A stretch of 64,000 nucleotides of DNA from Stutzerimonas stutzeri (GCA_002339675.1 DDKB01000023.1:248001-312000), one strand, 5' to 3'; shown: positions 32,442-41,930, counted from the first letter of the stretch. Made by a program: numbers and translations. Notes: a model not told the origin generated them from the letters alone.

Positions 32442-33338
32442 CTAATCGCCAGCGGTATTCCAGTAGCGCGCCCAGCGCGCCGCTAACTGCTCCGGCGCCT
32501 CGCGATAGAGCGTCTCGCCGAGCCCGAGCGCCGCGCTCTGCAGTTCGCTGCGGCGTTCGGCAATGAGCGCATCGAGCCGCTCGCGCACGTCAGGCTGGCC
32601 GAACAAGGCCGGCTGCGCCTGCAGCAACTGCTGCATCATCGCCAGGTCGTGGTCGTCGCCGAGCAGGTCGGCCAGGCGCTTGAGCGCGTCGCTGCGCAGC
32701 TGCATCAGCTTTGGCCAGCTTGGTGCGAGCAGCCGGGTCTGGTACCAGTGATCCTTGACCCGCTTGCGCCACTGGTGCAGTTGCTCATCGCTGAGGTCGA
32801 CCCGCGTCCTGGCCAGCTCGGCGCACCCATCGGCGTAGGTGCGCCGCACCCCGCGGGCAAGCAGTGCAAAACCGTCACCGTCCAGCGACCAATGCTCGAT
32901 CTGGCCGCGCGCGGTGTAAAGCGCGGCAATCACCTGGGCGATGCCCGCGTCCAGGTCGGCGGCGCCGCCCTCGGCCGCGCTGGCGCGTGCCCGCAGCCGG
33001 CGGCGCGCCTGGCGCAAGGCCGGCTCGGCGAACGCCTCGGGAAACCGCGTGGCCAGCGCGTCCCAGCTTTCCAGCATGGCGGTGGCGTCGCGTGATTCGG
33101 CCAGGGCGCGACCGAGGTCGCGCAGGCGCAGGTTCTCGCGCTGGAAATCGCTGCCAAGCGGCTTGCGTACCAAGCGCAGCAAGGCGCGCAGTTCCTTGAA
33201 ACGCTTGCGCGCTTGATGCACGCCCTCGGCACGTTCGGCTGAGGGCACGCTCAGCGCTTCGATGGCCTTGTCGATGCCCTGCCGGGCGACCTTGCGGACT
33301 TCGGCGGCAGGGTCTTGCGGACGCAGTTTGTAACCCAT
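32442..33338 (-). CDS. CHAD domain protein
   Basis: 298-residue helical protein with the conserved histidines and basic residues of CHAD domains, for example VHQARKRFKELRALLRLV near the start and HQWRKRVKDHWYQ in the second half. CHAD proteins bind polyphosphate and associate with polyphosphate granules. No CYTH triphosphatase domain is fused, so this is the stand-alone type. 44 bp separate it from the upstream YegD-like gene on the same strand. Confidence 0.9.
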   Translation of the reverse strand: MGYKLRPQDPAAEVRKVARQGIDKAIEALSVPSAERAEGVHQARKRFKELRALLRLVRKPLGSDFQRENLRLRDLGRALAESRDATAMLESWDALATRFPEAFAEPALRQARRRLRARASAAEGGAADLDAGIAQVIAALYTARGQIEHWSLDGDGFALLARGVRRTYADGCAELARTRVDLSDEQLHQWRKRVKDHWYQTRLLAPSWPKLMQLRSDALKRLADLLGDDHDLAMMQQLLQAQPALFGQPDVRERLDALIAERRSELQSAALGLGETLYREAPEQLAARWARYWNTAGD

Positions 33339-33382
33339 GACAGCTCCCGATCAGGCCCGCCGCCGGGCGGCGTGGCGGGCAA

Positions 33383-34648
33383 TCAACCGTAGCGCTTGCG
33401 CGCCTCGATGGCCAGGCCGCTGCCGATGCTGCCAAAGCGGTTGCCCTCGACGTGGCGCGCCCGCGGCAGCAGGGCCGCGACGCTCTGGCGCAGCGCCGGA
33501 ATGGCACTCGAGCCACCGGTGAAGAACACCGTGTCAATGTCCTCGTGGACGAGCCCGGCGCTGGCCAGCAATTGACTGACATTGGCGCGGATTCGTTCGA
33601 GCAACGGGTCGATGGCGGTCTCGAACCCCTCGCGGGTGAGCTCGGCCTGCAGCCCCGTCTCGATGCGCGCGAAGTCGATCGGGTGGCGCGCCCGCTCGGT
33701 CAGCTCGATCTTGCCCTGCTCCACCTGCATCGCCAGCCAATGCCCGGCTCGCTGCTCGATCAGGCTGAACAGCCGGTCGATGCCGGTGGGGTCGACGATG
33801 TCATAGCGCATGCTCTGCAGCGCGCGCAGCGACGCCGGCGCATAGACCGCGTTGATGGTGTGCCAGGTGGCGAGATTGAGGTGCGTGCTGGTGGGCATCG
33901 GCGCGTCGCTCTTCATCCGGCTGCCGTAGCCGAACAGTGGCATCACGCCGTGCAAGCTGAGCTGTTTGTCGAAATCGGTGCCGCCGATGTGCACCCCGGA
34001 CGTGGCGAGAATGTCGGCCTGACGGTCATCGATCTGCCGGCGTTCCGGGGCAAGCCGGACCAACGAGAAGTCCGACGTACCGCCACCGATGTCGACGATC
34101 AGCACGCGCTCCTCGCGCTCGATCCGCGATTCATAGTCGAACGCTGCGGCGATGGGTTCGTACTGAAACGACACGTCCTTGAAGCCGATCTTGCGGGCCG
34201 CTGCTGCCAGGGTGTCGGCTGCTTCCTTGTCCGCCTGCGGATCGTCGTCGACGAAGAACACCGGGCGGCCCAGCACCACTTCGTCAAAGGAGCGGCCGGC
34301 CTGCTCCTCGGCGCGCTGTTTGAGCGTGCCGAGGAACAGCCCGAGGATGTCCTTGAATGGCATGGCGCTACCCAGCACCGTGGTTTCGCTCTTCAGCAGC
34401 TTGGAGCCCAGCAAACTCTTGAGCGAGCGAATCAAGCGGCCTTCGTATCCTTCGAGGTACTCGGCCAGGGCCAGACGGCCGTACACCGGGCGGCGCTCTT
34501 CCACGTTGAAGAACACCACCGACGGCAAGGTCGGCTGGTCACCTTCCAGCGCGAGCAACGGGTCTGCGTCAGGTCGCCACCAACCGACGGTTGAATTGGA
34601 GGTGCCGAAGTCGATGCCGCAGGCGCGGGCGGGAGGCGGAATGTGCAT
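33383..34648 (-). CDS. yegD: YegD-like Hsp70 family protein
   Basis: 421 residues with an actin/Hsp70 ATPase fold: phosphate 1 CGIDFGTSNSTVGWW, phosphate 2 VLIVDIGGGTSDFSLV, adenosine motif FFTGGSSAIPAL. It stops after the nucleotide-binding domain and lacks the DnaK substrate-binding domain, as YegD proteins do. Probably a chaperone-like ATPase of unknown client. Likely co-transcribed with the CHAD gene. Confidence 0.9.
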   Translation of the reverse strand: MHIPPPARACGIDFGTSNSTVGWWRPDADPLLALEGDQPTLPSVVFFNVEERRPVYGRLALAEYLEGYEGRLIRSLKSLLGSKLLKSETTVLGSAMPFKDILGLFLGTLKQRAEEQAGRSFDEVVLGRPVFFVDDDPQADKEAADTLAAAARKIGFKDVSFQYEPIAAAFDYESRIEREERVLIVDIGGGTSDFSLVRLAPERRQIDDRQADILATSGVHIGGTDFDKQLSLHGVMPLFGYGSRMKSDAPMPTSTHLNLATWHTINAVYAPASLRALQSMRYDIVDPTGIDRLFSLIEQRAGHWLAMQVEQGKIELTERARHPIDFARIETGLQAELTREGFETAIDPLLERIRANVSQLLASAGLVHEDIDTVFFTGGSSAIPALRQSVAALLPRARHVEGNRFGSIGSGLAIEARKRYG

Positions 34649-34758
34649 GAGCGGTCCGGACTGCCAAAAACGGCCGCGCAGTGTATGCGAGCCGGCGCGC
34701 GATTGCAGGTCAATCGTCGGAGGGGACCGCCGGCCACTCGGCCGACGGTCGCGCCGGT

Positions 34759-36105
34759 TCAGGCCAGGGCGGCCTCGGCGTCACTGGCCGACTGGCTCAT
34801 GCCGTCGTTCATGCGCTGCGCATCGTGGCAGAAGGTGCGTGAGGCCTGGAACAGGAAGACCATGGTCAGCAGCAGCGATGCGGGAATCAGGTACATCGCG
34901 CCATGCAGCCCTTCGGCGCGAAACGCCTCGCTCATCTGGCTGGCGCCGGCAGCCAGCATCGCTGCCTCGGCGAACCGGTCCGAGAGCAGCCCGACGACTA
35001 CCGTGCCCATGCCACCTCCGAGCAGATACAAACCGGCGAAGAACAGCGCCATTGCCGTGGCCCGCAAGCGCGGTTCGACGACATCCTGAATCGCCGTATA
35101 GACGCAGGTGTAGAAGTTGTAGGAAAACAGCCAGCCGATGCTGAACACGGCGACGAACACGCCGACGTCGATCCGCCCCGCCAACAGGGCATAGCCGGTG
35201 GCCAGGGTCGAGATCGCCATGCTCACCGCAGCAAACACCAGGCGGCCGCGGGCGAATCGCTGGTGAATCTTGTCGGCCACCCAGCCCCCCAGGGTGAGCC
35301 CGATGAGCCCCGTCAGGCCGACGATGACGCCGGTGGCAACCGAGGCCTGTACCAGCGGCAGGCCGTGGTAGCGCATCAGCAGCGGGACCATGAAGGCGTT
35401 GCAGGCATAGGTCGCGAACTGGAACGCCAGGCCCGCCAGCACCAGCCACCAGAAGGTGCGGACCGCCAGCACCTTGCGCACCGGCTGCTGCACCGGATCC
35501 TGCGACACCTTGACGGTCTCGGCGGCGCCCCGCTGCGGTTCACGAATGAAGAAAATCAGCAGGGCCAGCACCAGCCCCGGGACCGCCGCGATGAAGAACG
35601 GCGCACGCCAGCTGCCGAAGTACTGGACCATCGAGCCGATGGTGAAGAACGCCAGCAACAGCCCCAGCGGCAGACCGAGCATGAAGATGCCCATCGCCCG
35701 CGAACGCTTGCCGGCCGGAAACAGGTCACCGATCAGCGAGTTGGCGGCCGGCGCATAGCTGGCCTCGCCGATACCGACGCCCATGCGTACCACCAGGAAG
35801 CTCCAGAAGTTCCAGGCGAAGCCGTTCACGGCGGTCAGGCCGCTCCACAGGGTCAGGCCCCAACCCATGATCTTGCGCCGCGACCCGAGGTCGGCCATCC
35901 GACCCAGCGGCACGCCGGCGATGGCGTAGATGATGGTGAACGCCGTGCCGATCAGCCCCAGCTGAAAGTCGTTGAGCTGCCATTCCAGCCGGATCGGCTC
36001 GGCAATGATCGCCGGGATGGTGCGGTCGAAGAAGTTGAACAGGTTGGCCAGAAACAGCAGGAACAGGACGCGCCAGGCGTTCGCGGCTTGGGTGGATGGC
36101 TGCAT
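34759..36105 (-). CDS. MFS transporter (spinster-like)
   Basis: 448-residue major facilitator with about 12 membrane helices. Typical landmarks: N-terminal FLANLFNFFDRTIPAI, the loop 2-3 motif GRMADLGSRRKIMGWG and VVRMGVGIGEASYAPAANSLIGD, which is characteristic of the spinster-like group. The substrate cannot be predicted. It follows hyi-glxR on the same strand by about 120 bp, so an organic acid such as glycerate or glyoxylate is possible, as inference only. Confidence 0.9.
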   Translation of the reverse strand: MQPSTQAANAWRVLFLLFLANLFNFFDRTIPAIIAEPIRLEWQLNDFQLGLIGTAFTIIYAIAGVPLGRMADLGSRRKIMGWGLTLWSGLTAVNGFAWNFWSFLVVRMGVGIGEASYAPAANSLIGDLFPAGKRSRAMGIFMLGLPLGLLLAFFTIGSMVQYFGSWRAPFFIAAVPGLVLALLIFFIREPQRGAAETVKVSQDPVQQPVRKVLAVRTFWWLVLAGLAFQFATYACNAFMVPLLMRYHGLPLVQASVATGVIVGLTGLIGLTLGGWVADKIHQRFARGRLVFAAVSMAISTLATGYALLAGRIDVGVFVAVFSIGWLFSYNFYTCVYTAIQDVVEPRLRATAMALFFAGLYLLGGGMGTVVVGLLSDRFAEAAMLAAGASQMSEAFRAEGLHGAMYLIPASLLLTMVFLFQASRTFCHDAQRMNDGMSQSASDAEAALA

Positions 36106-36228
36106 GACGTCGCTCTCGATTTATTGTTATGCGTCGACCGCAGGCCGGTCGACCGTCGAAAGTGACTCTAGAGTTCCAGCCCTCGCCTGTCTGTCACCAT
36201 CAGCCCCGCTTATGCCGGGCAATGGGCG

Positions 36229-37011
36229 TCAAACCTGACGCCAGGCCTCTAGCCAGCCAAGACCGGTCGCCGTGTCCTGGCCTTCGGGACGGTATTCGGC
36301 CGCCAGCCAGCCGCGGTAGCCCACCGACCGCAACGCCTCGAGCAGCACGGCAAAGTCCAGCGTTCCGCTGCCGGGCGCGCCGCGTCCAGGGCAGTCGGCG
36401 AACTGCACATGGCCGATGCGCGCACCCAGCAACCTGATCCCGGCAGCGATATCGAGCGCCTGCCGCGCCATGTGGTACAGGTCCAGCTGGGCCTGGCAGT
36501 TGGGGTGATCGACTTGCTCCAGCAGCCGTTGGAGGTCCTCCGGTGTGTTGATCAGAAAGCCCGGCATGTCCAGCGGGTTGATCGCCTCGCAGACGACGCG
36601 GATGCCAAGCACGGCAAAGGCCTCGGCGCTCCGGCGCAGATTCGCCGCCAGGGTCTGCAGCGCCTCCTTGCGATCGAGACCGTCGGCCAGGCGGCCGGGC
36701 AGCACATTGACGCACTGCGGCCGGGTCATCGCGGCGTAGCTCAGGGCCGCCTCCAGGGCTGCATCGAACTCGGCCTGCCGGGACGGCACCGCGGCGAGCC
36801 CTGGACCGCCCGCCATGAAGTCGCCGGCCGGCAGGTTGATCAGCACCAGCGGCAGGCCGGCGCGCTCGAGCAGCTCCTTCAGCCGGATCGCGGGCAATTC
36901 GTAGGGGAACTGGATCTCCACGCCGTCGAACCCGGCGATCCGCGCCGCCATGATGCGTTCGGCCAGGGGCCGCTCGGTGAACAGCATGGACAGGTTGGCG
37001 GCGATCTTCAT
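36229..37011 (-). CDS. hyi: hydroxypyruvate isomerase
   Basis: 260-residue TIM-barrel enzyme interconverting hydroxypyruvate and tartronate semialdehyde. N-terminus MKIAANLSMLFTE, then GFDGVEIQFPYE, VVCEAINPLDMPGFL and QLDLYHMA with metal-binding Glu/Asp/His of the AP-endonuclease-2 fold. Its ATG overlaps the TGA of the reductase gene (ATGA). The pair belongs to glyoxylate/glycerate metabolism, but glyoxylate carboligase (gcl) is not adjacent. Confidence 0.9.
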   Translation of the reverse strand: MKIAANLSMLFTERPLAERIMAARIAGFDGVEIQFPYELPAIRLKELLERAGLPLVLINLPAGDFMAGGPGLAAVPSRQAEFDAALEAALSYAAMTRPQCVNVLPGRLADGLDRKEALQTLAANLRRSAEAFAVLGIRVVCEAINPLDMPGFLINTPEDLQRLLEQVDHPNCQAQLDLYHMARQALDIAAGIRLLGARIGHVQFADCPGRGAPGSGTLDFAVLLEALRSVGYRGWLAAEYRPEGQDTATGLGWLEAWRQV

Positions 37012-37895
37012 TGGCCCTGCTCCCGGAACAGCGCCACCAGCGTGGCGGGATCCTGCGCCAGGTAGCCCTGGCTGCCATGCAGGCGCATCAGCTGCGCGGC
37101 GAGCCCACTCATGGGGGTGGCGGCCCCCGCTTCGCGAGACAACTGCACCGCCGTGTCGAGGTCCTTGAGCAGGGTCCGAACGTGCCACTTGACCGGCTCG
37201 AACTCGCTGCGGGCCATCTGCGGGGCGAGGATCTGCAGCGGTTTCGAGTCGGCGAACCCGCCGGCCAGCGCCGGAGCCAGCAGGCTGGCATCGACGCCGG
37301 ATCGCTCGGCCAGGGCGACGACCTCGGCGATCACCAGCGCATTGCAGGCCACGATCATCTGGTTGCACGCCTTGGCCACTTGGCCGGCGCCGACGTCGCC
37401 CATGTGCGTCAGCCGCTGGCCCAGGTGGGCCAGCACGGGGCGCACCCGATCGATGTCCTCGGCCGCGCCGCCGGCCATGATCGCCAGCGTGCCGGCTTCG
37501 GCACCGGCCGTGCCGCCGGATACCGGCGCGTCGACCCAGCGCATGCCGCTGCGCGCGGCGAGGTCGGCGGCCATCTGCCGGGTCGCGGCCGGCTCGAGGC
37601 TGGAATGGTCGACCAGCAGTTGCCCGCGCCGCGCGCCTTCGATGATGCCGCCGGGGCCGAACACCACCTCACGCACCACGTGCGTGTCGGCCAGGCAGAG
37701 CAACACGATGTCCGCCGCGCCACAGAGTTCGGCGGGCGTCTCCACCCGGCGTGCACCGGCGGCGAGCAGCGGCTGGCACTTGTCGGGCGTCCGGTTCCAG
37801 ATGGTCAGCGGATAGCCGGCGGCGAGCAGCCGACGGCACAGGCGCAGGCCCATCAGGCCGACGCCGGCAAAGGCAATGGATGGCAACGCGGACAT
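37008..37895 (-). CDS. glxR: 2-hydroxy-3-oxopropionate (tartronate semialdehyde) reductase
   Basis: 295-residue 3-hydroxyisobutyrate dehydrogenase-family enzyme reducing tartronate semialdehyde to D-glycerate. Rossmann motif GVGLMGLRLCRRL, substrate loop DAPVSGGTAGAEAGTL and the catalytic Lys in GQVAKACNQMI are all present. The ATG at 37895 (MSALPSIAFAG) has GAGGAA upstream, whereas extra upstream codons are not family-like. Coupled to hyi. GarR-like enzymes are close relatives; glxR fits because of hyi. Confidence 0.87.
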   Translation of the reverse strand: MSALPSIAFAGVGLMGLRLCRRLLAAGYPLTIWNRTPDKCQPLLAAGARRVETPAELCGAADIVLLCLADTHVVREVVFGPGGIIEGARRGQLLVDHSSLEPAATRQMAADLAARSGMRWVDAPVSGGTAGAEAGTLAIMAGGAAEDIDRVRPVLAHLGQRLTHMGDVGAGQVAKACNQMIVACNALVIAEVVALAERSGVDASLLAPALAGGFADSKPLQILAPQMARSEFEPVKWHVRTLLKDLDTAVQLSREAGAATPMSGLAAQLMRLHGSQGYLAQDPATLVALFREQGQ

Positions 37896-38008
37896 GGGCG
37901 ATTCCTCGAGCGGACAGAGGCGCGATTCTAGCCCTACGCCACGCGCTGAGGCCAAGAGGGGTCTGCACGCGTCGTCGACGCACCGACAGCGGGCTGGGGC
38001 TGAAGCCG

Positions 38009-38338
38009 TCAGCCCCGGTCGTCATTCGCCGAAGCGGCCAGATCCACCGAGCAGTCTCGCTCGGTCAAGCGGCGGATCGCCTCGTCCAGCTGCTGGATGC
38101 ATAGGTCGATCACCATCTGCTTCAGCGCGTCGGGCCACTCGTGATCACTTACCGGCTCCACCATATCCAGCAATCCGCTGTAGCCGACCAGCATCCCGTG
38201 CTTGACGCGTAGCGTCTGTCCGTTGGCGCAGACCAGCGTCAGCGGATCGCGGCCGACCAGCGCGGCGCCATCGGCCAGCAGGTCGTCGATGTGCGCACGC
38301 AGCGCGTGCAGCCTGCGCTTGTCCTGACCTTTGCTCAT
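38009..38338 (-). CDS. hypothetical protein
   Basis: 109 residues, soluble, starting MSKGQDKRRLHALRAHIDDL; a central stretch LTLVCANGQTLRVKHGMLVGYSG looks like small beta strands, with helices on both sides. No signal peptide. On the same strand as glxR-hyi, 113 bp upstream. No family recognised. Confidence 0.65.
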   Translation of the reverse strand: MSKGQDKRRLHALRAHIDDLLADGAALVGRDPLTLVCANGQTLRVKHGMLVGYSGLLDMVEPVSDHEWPDALKQMVIDLCIQQLDEAIRRLTERDCSVDLAASANDDRG

Positions 38339-38518
38339 GCCAAATCGCCATCATCCGTGAGGCCGGCGATTCTAGTGCAACTGCGAGCGCGGTCACAAAA
38401 AAAAGTTTTTGCCAGCTTCAGCGCGCAAAGCACCGTTCGGCGCGGCGTCCGGCAGGCTGGCGAGGCGCCGGGAACGCACCGGCATGGCCGTGCTTGCCCC
38501 GCCGCGCCCCGCTGCCTC

Positions 38519-38530
38519 TATAATCCGCGC
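38519..38530 (+). promoter_or_regulatory. -10 box of the PhnD-type ABC operon
   Basis: A perfect TATAAT at 38519-38524 lies 39 bp before the ATG of the binding-protein gene. The best -35 candidate, TTGCCC near 38494, has a long 19-base spacer, so the promoter may need an activator. Confidence 0.5.
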
Positions 38531-38562
38531 GCTTTTTTCCGCTTTTGAACCGGAGAACCACC

Positions 38563-39414
38563 ATGCTCAAGCGTTCCCTGGCAGCCGTTGCCGGCCTTGC
38601 CCTGTCCTGCTGTTTTGCCTCCGCCCAGGCCACCGAGACCTTGCGCGTCTCGGCGATACCCGACGAAGCCCCCACTGAACTGATCCGCAAGTTCGAGCCG
38701 CTGGGCCAATACCTCGAGCAACAACTCGGCATGCCGGTGAAATTCACGCCGGTGTCGGACTATGCCGCGGTCGTCGAAGCCCTTGCCGCGGACCGCCTCG
38801 ACCTCGCCTGGCTGGGTGGTTTCACCTTTGTCCAGGCACGCCTGAAGACCGGCGACGCCATTCCCCTGGTGCAGCGCGAGCAGGACGAAAAATTCACCAG
38901 CAAATTCATCACCGCCGATCCCGAGGTGAAGTCGGTCCAGGACCTCCAGGGCAAGACCTTTGCCTTCGGCTCGGTGTCGTCCACCTCGGGCAGCCTGATG
39001 CCACGCTATTTCATGCTTCGCGACGGCATTGACCCGGAGCGTTTCTTCAAGCGGGTCGCCTATTCCGGCGCGCATGACGCCACAGTCGCCTGGGTCCAGG
39101 CGGGCAAGGCCGACGGCGGCGTGCTCAACGCCTCGGTCTGGTCCAAGTTGGTCGACGCCGGCAAGGTCGACACCGATAAAGTACGGGTCATCGCGACCAC
39201 CCCGCCCTACTACGACTACAACTGGACCGTGCGCGGCAACCTCGACCCGGAGCTGGTGGAGAAGATCAAAACCGCCTTCCTCCAGCTGGACCCGCAAAAC
39301 CCCGAGCACAAGAAGATCCTCGACCTGCAGGCCGCGACGCGCTTCATCGAGACCCGCCCGGAAAACTACAAGGGCATCGAGGAAGCTGCGCGGGCAGCCG
39401 GCCTGCTGAAATGA
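38563..39414 (+). CDS. PhnD-type ABC substrate-binding protein (phosphonate or selenate class)
   Basis: 283-residue periplasmic binding protein with a signal peptide (MLKRSLAAVAGLALSCCFASAQA). The core ETLRVSAIPDEAPTELIRKF and DLAWLGGFTFVQARL, with GSVSSTSGSLMPRYFM, marks the PhnD/phosphonate-binding superfamily. I associate the IPDEAPTEL start and LGGFTFVQ motif with proteins labelled putative selenate ABC transporter binding protein, so phosphonate is not assured. First gene of a four-gene operon with one ATPase and two permeases. Confidence 0.82.
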   Translation: MLKRSLAAVAGLALSCCFASAQATETLRVSAIPDEAPTELIRKFEPLGQYLEQQLGMPVKFTPVSDYAAVVEALAADRLDLAWLGGFTFVQARLKTGDAIPLVQREQDEKFTSKFITADPEVKSVQDLQGKTFAFGSVSSTSGSLMPRYFMLRDGIDPERFFKRVAYSGAHDATVAWVQAGKADGGVLNASVWSKLVDAGKVDTDKVRVIATTPPYYDYNWTVRGNLDPELVEKIKTAFLQLDPQNPEHKKILDLQAATRFIETRPENYKGIEEAARAAGLLK

Positions 39415-39471
39415 GGCGAGTCGACCTCGACCCGGCGGCGACCGCCGTCCGGGCCGGGGATTGTTACTGAC

Positions 39472-40329
39472 ATGGAATCGTCGATTACCTCGCCAGCCGC
39501 TTCGGGCGGCGTTTCGCCCGTGGCCGAGGGCATACTCGAGCTGCAGCGAGCCAGTGTTCGGCACGCAGGCGGCCATGTCGCCCTGCGCGAGATCGACCTG
39601 CGGATCGCCGCCGGCGAGCGGGTCGCGCTGATCGGTCCCTCCGGCGCCGGCAAGACCACCCTGCTGCGCCTGCTGGCCACCCATCTGCAACCCGGCGAGG
39701 GCCAGGTAACGGTGCTCGGCCAACAACCCTGGGCACTGCCAACCGGGGCGCGCCAACGCTTGCGCAGCCGCATCGCACTGATCCACCAGGCGCCGCCGCT
39801 GCCGGCCCGCCAACGGGTGATCACCGCCGTGCTCGCCGGGCGCCTCGGACAGTGGTCGCTGGCCCGCAGCCTGCTGAGCCTGGTCTACCCGCTCGACCGG
39901 GACGGCGCCGCCGAGGCGCTGGACAAGCTGGACCTGGCCGACAAGCTCTACCAGCGTTGCGACCAGCTTTCCGGCGGCCAGCTGCAGCGGGTCGGCATCG
40001 CCCGCGCGCTTTACCAGCGTCCCGCGATCATGCTCGCTGACGAGCCGGTGTCGGCCATGGACCCGGTGCTTGCCGCCCATTCCCTGCAGGCGCTCACCCG
40101 AGAGGCGGCGCGTGGCCAGAGCACGCTGGTCGCCAGCCTGCACGCGGTGGAGCTCGCGCTCGGTCACTTCCCGCGGGTGGTGGCGGTCCGCGACGGGCGA
40201 ATCTTCTTCGACAAGCCGTCGAGCCAGGTCACCACCGCCGAACTGGATCAGCTCTACGCCAACGAGCAGCTCGAAACCGGGCGCCAGGACGCCGCCCTGC
40301 GCCAGCAGGTGCACGTGCCGCGATGCTGA
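39472..40329 (+). CDS. ABC transporter ATP-binding protein (PhnC-like)
   Basis: 285 residues. Walker A GPSGAGKTTLL, signature LSGGQLQRVGIARAL, Walker B IMLADEPVSAMD and the switch His in SLHAVE are complete. The closest type is PhnC, the phosphonate importer ATPase. It powers the two downstream permeases; its 3' end overlaps the first of them by seven bases. Confidence 0.88.
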   Translation: MESSITSPAASGGVSPVAEGILELQRASVRHAGGHVALREIDLRIAAGERVALIGPSGAGKTTLLRLLATHLQPGEGQVTVLGQQPWALPTGARQRLRSRIALIHQAPPLPARQRVITAVLAGRLGQWSLARSLLSLVYPLDRDGAAEALDKLDLADKLYQRCDQLSGGQLQRVGIARALYQRPAIMLADEPVSAMDPVLAAHSLQALTREAARGQSTLVASLHAVELALGHFPRVVAVRDGRIFFDKPSSQVTTAELDQLYANEQLETGRQDAALRQQVHVPRC

Positions 40330-41156
40330 ACCCCACCCTGACCCGGCGCGACCCGGCCGCCGGCCCGCGGCTGTGGCTGACGCTGCTGGCGCTGGCCGCG
40401 CTCTGGCCAGGGCTGACGCTGAGCGAACTCGACCTCGGCGTGTTGTTCGACGGCAGCAACGCCGACAGCATGGGCGCCTTTCTCGCCGGCTTCTGGCCCC
40501 CGGCGCATGACGGCGCTTTTCTGCACCTGTTGGGCCGCGCCACCCTGGAAACCCTGGCGATCGCCACGGCCGGCATGGCGCTGGCTCTGCTCGTGGCATT
40601 GCCCTGCGCCCTGCTCGCGACTCGGGCCCTGTCGCTCTCAGCGCTCAGCCACGGCGGCCGGCCCGCGCGTTGGGCCGCGGCGGCGCGCTGGCCGGTGCGC
40701 GGGTTGCTGATTGTGCTGCGCAGCGTGCCGGAGATTGTCTGGGCGCTGCTGTTCGTGCGCGCCGTCGGCCTGGGACCCACGGCCGGCGTGCTGGCGATCG
40801 CCATCACCTACGCCGGCATGCTAGGCAAGGTCTATGCGGAAATCTTCGAATCGGTGGACCCGCTGCCGGCTCGTGCACTGCTGGGCGCGGGCGCCTCGCG
40901 CCTGCAGAGCTTCGCCTACGGCGTGCTGCCCCAGGCGAGCGGGGAGATGCTGTCCTACACCGTCTATCGCTGGGAGTGCGCGGTGCGCGCCTCGGTGGTG
41001 ATGGGCTTTGTCGGCGCGGGTGGACTCGGCCAGCAGATGGACCTGTCGATTCGCATGTTCGCTGGCGGCGAAGTGGCCAGCATGCTGCTGACCTTTCTTG
41101 CCCTGGTGCTGCTGGCTGATCTGCTCAGCCAGGGCCTGCGCCGGAGGTTCGTGTGA
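40323..41156 (+). CDS. ABC transporter permease 1 (PhnE-like)
   Basis: 277-residue inner-membrane permease with about six helices. The cytoplasmic EAA loop, YAEIFESVDPLPARALLGAGAS, is the ATPase contact and resembles PhnE. FVGAGGLGQQMDLSI follows near the C-terminus. It overlaps the ATPase gene at its start and the second permease at its end (GTGA), so the operon is tightly coupled. Confidence 0.87.
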   Translation: MLNPTLTRRDPAAGPRLWLTLLALAALWPGLTLSELDLGVLFDGSNADSMGAFLAGFWPPAHDGAFLHLLGRATLETLAIATAGMALALLVALPCALLATRALSLSALSHGGRPARWAAAARWPVRGLLIVLRSVPEIVWALLFVRAVGLGPTAGVLAIAITYAGMLGKVYAEIFESVDPLPARALLGAGASRLQSFAYGVLPQASGEMLSYTVYRWECAVRASVVMGFVGAGGLGQQMDLSIRMFAGGEVASMLLTFLALVLLADLLSQGLRRRFV

Positions 41157-41920
41157 AGGCGCTGGCACGCGGCGCCCTGCCCCTGCTGCTGGTCGCCGCC
41201 GTGGTCGGCTCCTTTGCCTTCCTGCAGCTGGACACCGCCGCGGTGTTCAGCCGCGAAGGGGTGCAACAGATGGCCGCCTACGCCGCCGGGTTCCTTGAAC
41301 CGGACCTGTCGCTGGCGCACCTGCAGGCGGTCGGCCATGGCGCCTTGCAGACCCTGGCCATGTCGGCAATCGGCACGTTGCTGGCGGCGCTGCTCGGGCT
41401 GCTGCTGGCCCTGCCCGCCGCTGACCGCTGCGGCTGGCCGGCCAAGGCCCTGGCGCGGCTGCTGCTTAATGCCCTGCGGGCGGTCCCGGAGCTGGTCTGG
41501 GCGGCGCTGATGGTACTCGCCGCCGGCCTCGGGCCGAATGCAGGAACATTGGCTCTGGCGCTGCACACCGCTGGCGTTCTTGGCCGGCTGTTCGCCGAAG
41601 CGCTGGAGAACGCTCCCACCGCCCCCACCGAAGCACTGCGCCTGTCGGGCACAGGCCGCGTCGCCGCGTTCTGCTACGGCACCCTGCCGATTCTCTGGCC
41701 CCAGCTGCTCGCCTACGGCCTGTATCGCTGGGAGAACAACATCCGCATGGCCAGCGTGCTCGGTTTTGTCGGTGCCGGCGGCCTTGGTCAGATGCTCTAC
41801 ATGAGCCTCAGCCTGTTCCAGGAAGCGCAGGCGGCGACGGTGATCCTGGCGATGCTGCTGATGGTGCTGGCGGTCGATGCCCTGAGTGGCTGGGCCCGGC
41901 TGCGCTGGGTACGTCCGTGA
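41153..41920 (+). CDS. ABC transporter permease 2 (PhnE-like)
   Basis: 255 residues from a GTG at 41153 overlapping the previous stop. Also PhnE-like: EAA-type loop LFAEALENAPTAPTEALRLSG, then FVGAGGLGQMLYMSLSLF. The two permeases are paralogues and probably form a heterodimer around the single ATPase. The stop lies only 10 bp from the convergent atpG stop. Confidence 0.87.
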   Translation: MKALARGALPLLLVAAVVGSFAFLQLDTAAVFSREGVQQMAAYAAGFLEPDLSLAHLQAVGHGALQTLAMSAIGTLLAALLGLLLALPAADRCGWPAKALARLLLNALRAVPELVWAALMVLAAGLGPNAGTLALALHTAGVLGRLFAEALENAPTAPTEALRLSGTGRVAAFCYGTLPILWPQLLAYGLYRWENNIRMASVLGFVGAGGLGQMLYMSLSLFQEAQAATVILAMLLMVLAVDALSGWARLRWVRP

Positions 41921-41930
41921 GGGGCGGCTG

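Noticed and set aside
38518..40599. 693-codon open frame on the minus strand opposite the PhnD/PhnC genes
   Set aside because: Shadow of GC-rich codons; the plus-strand genes have clear families, motifs and signal peptide, while this frame has low-complexity Arg/Gly/Gln-rich content.
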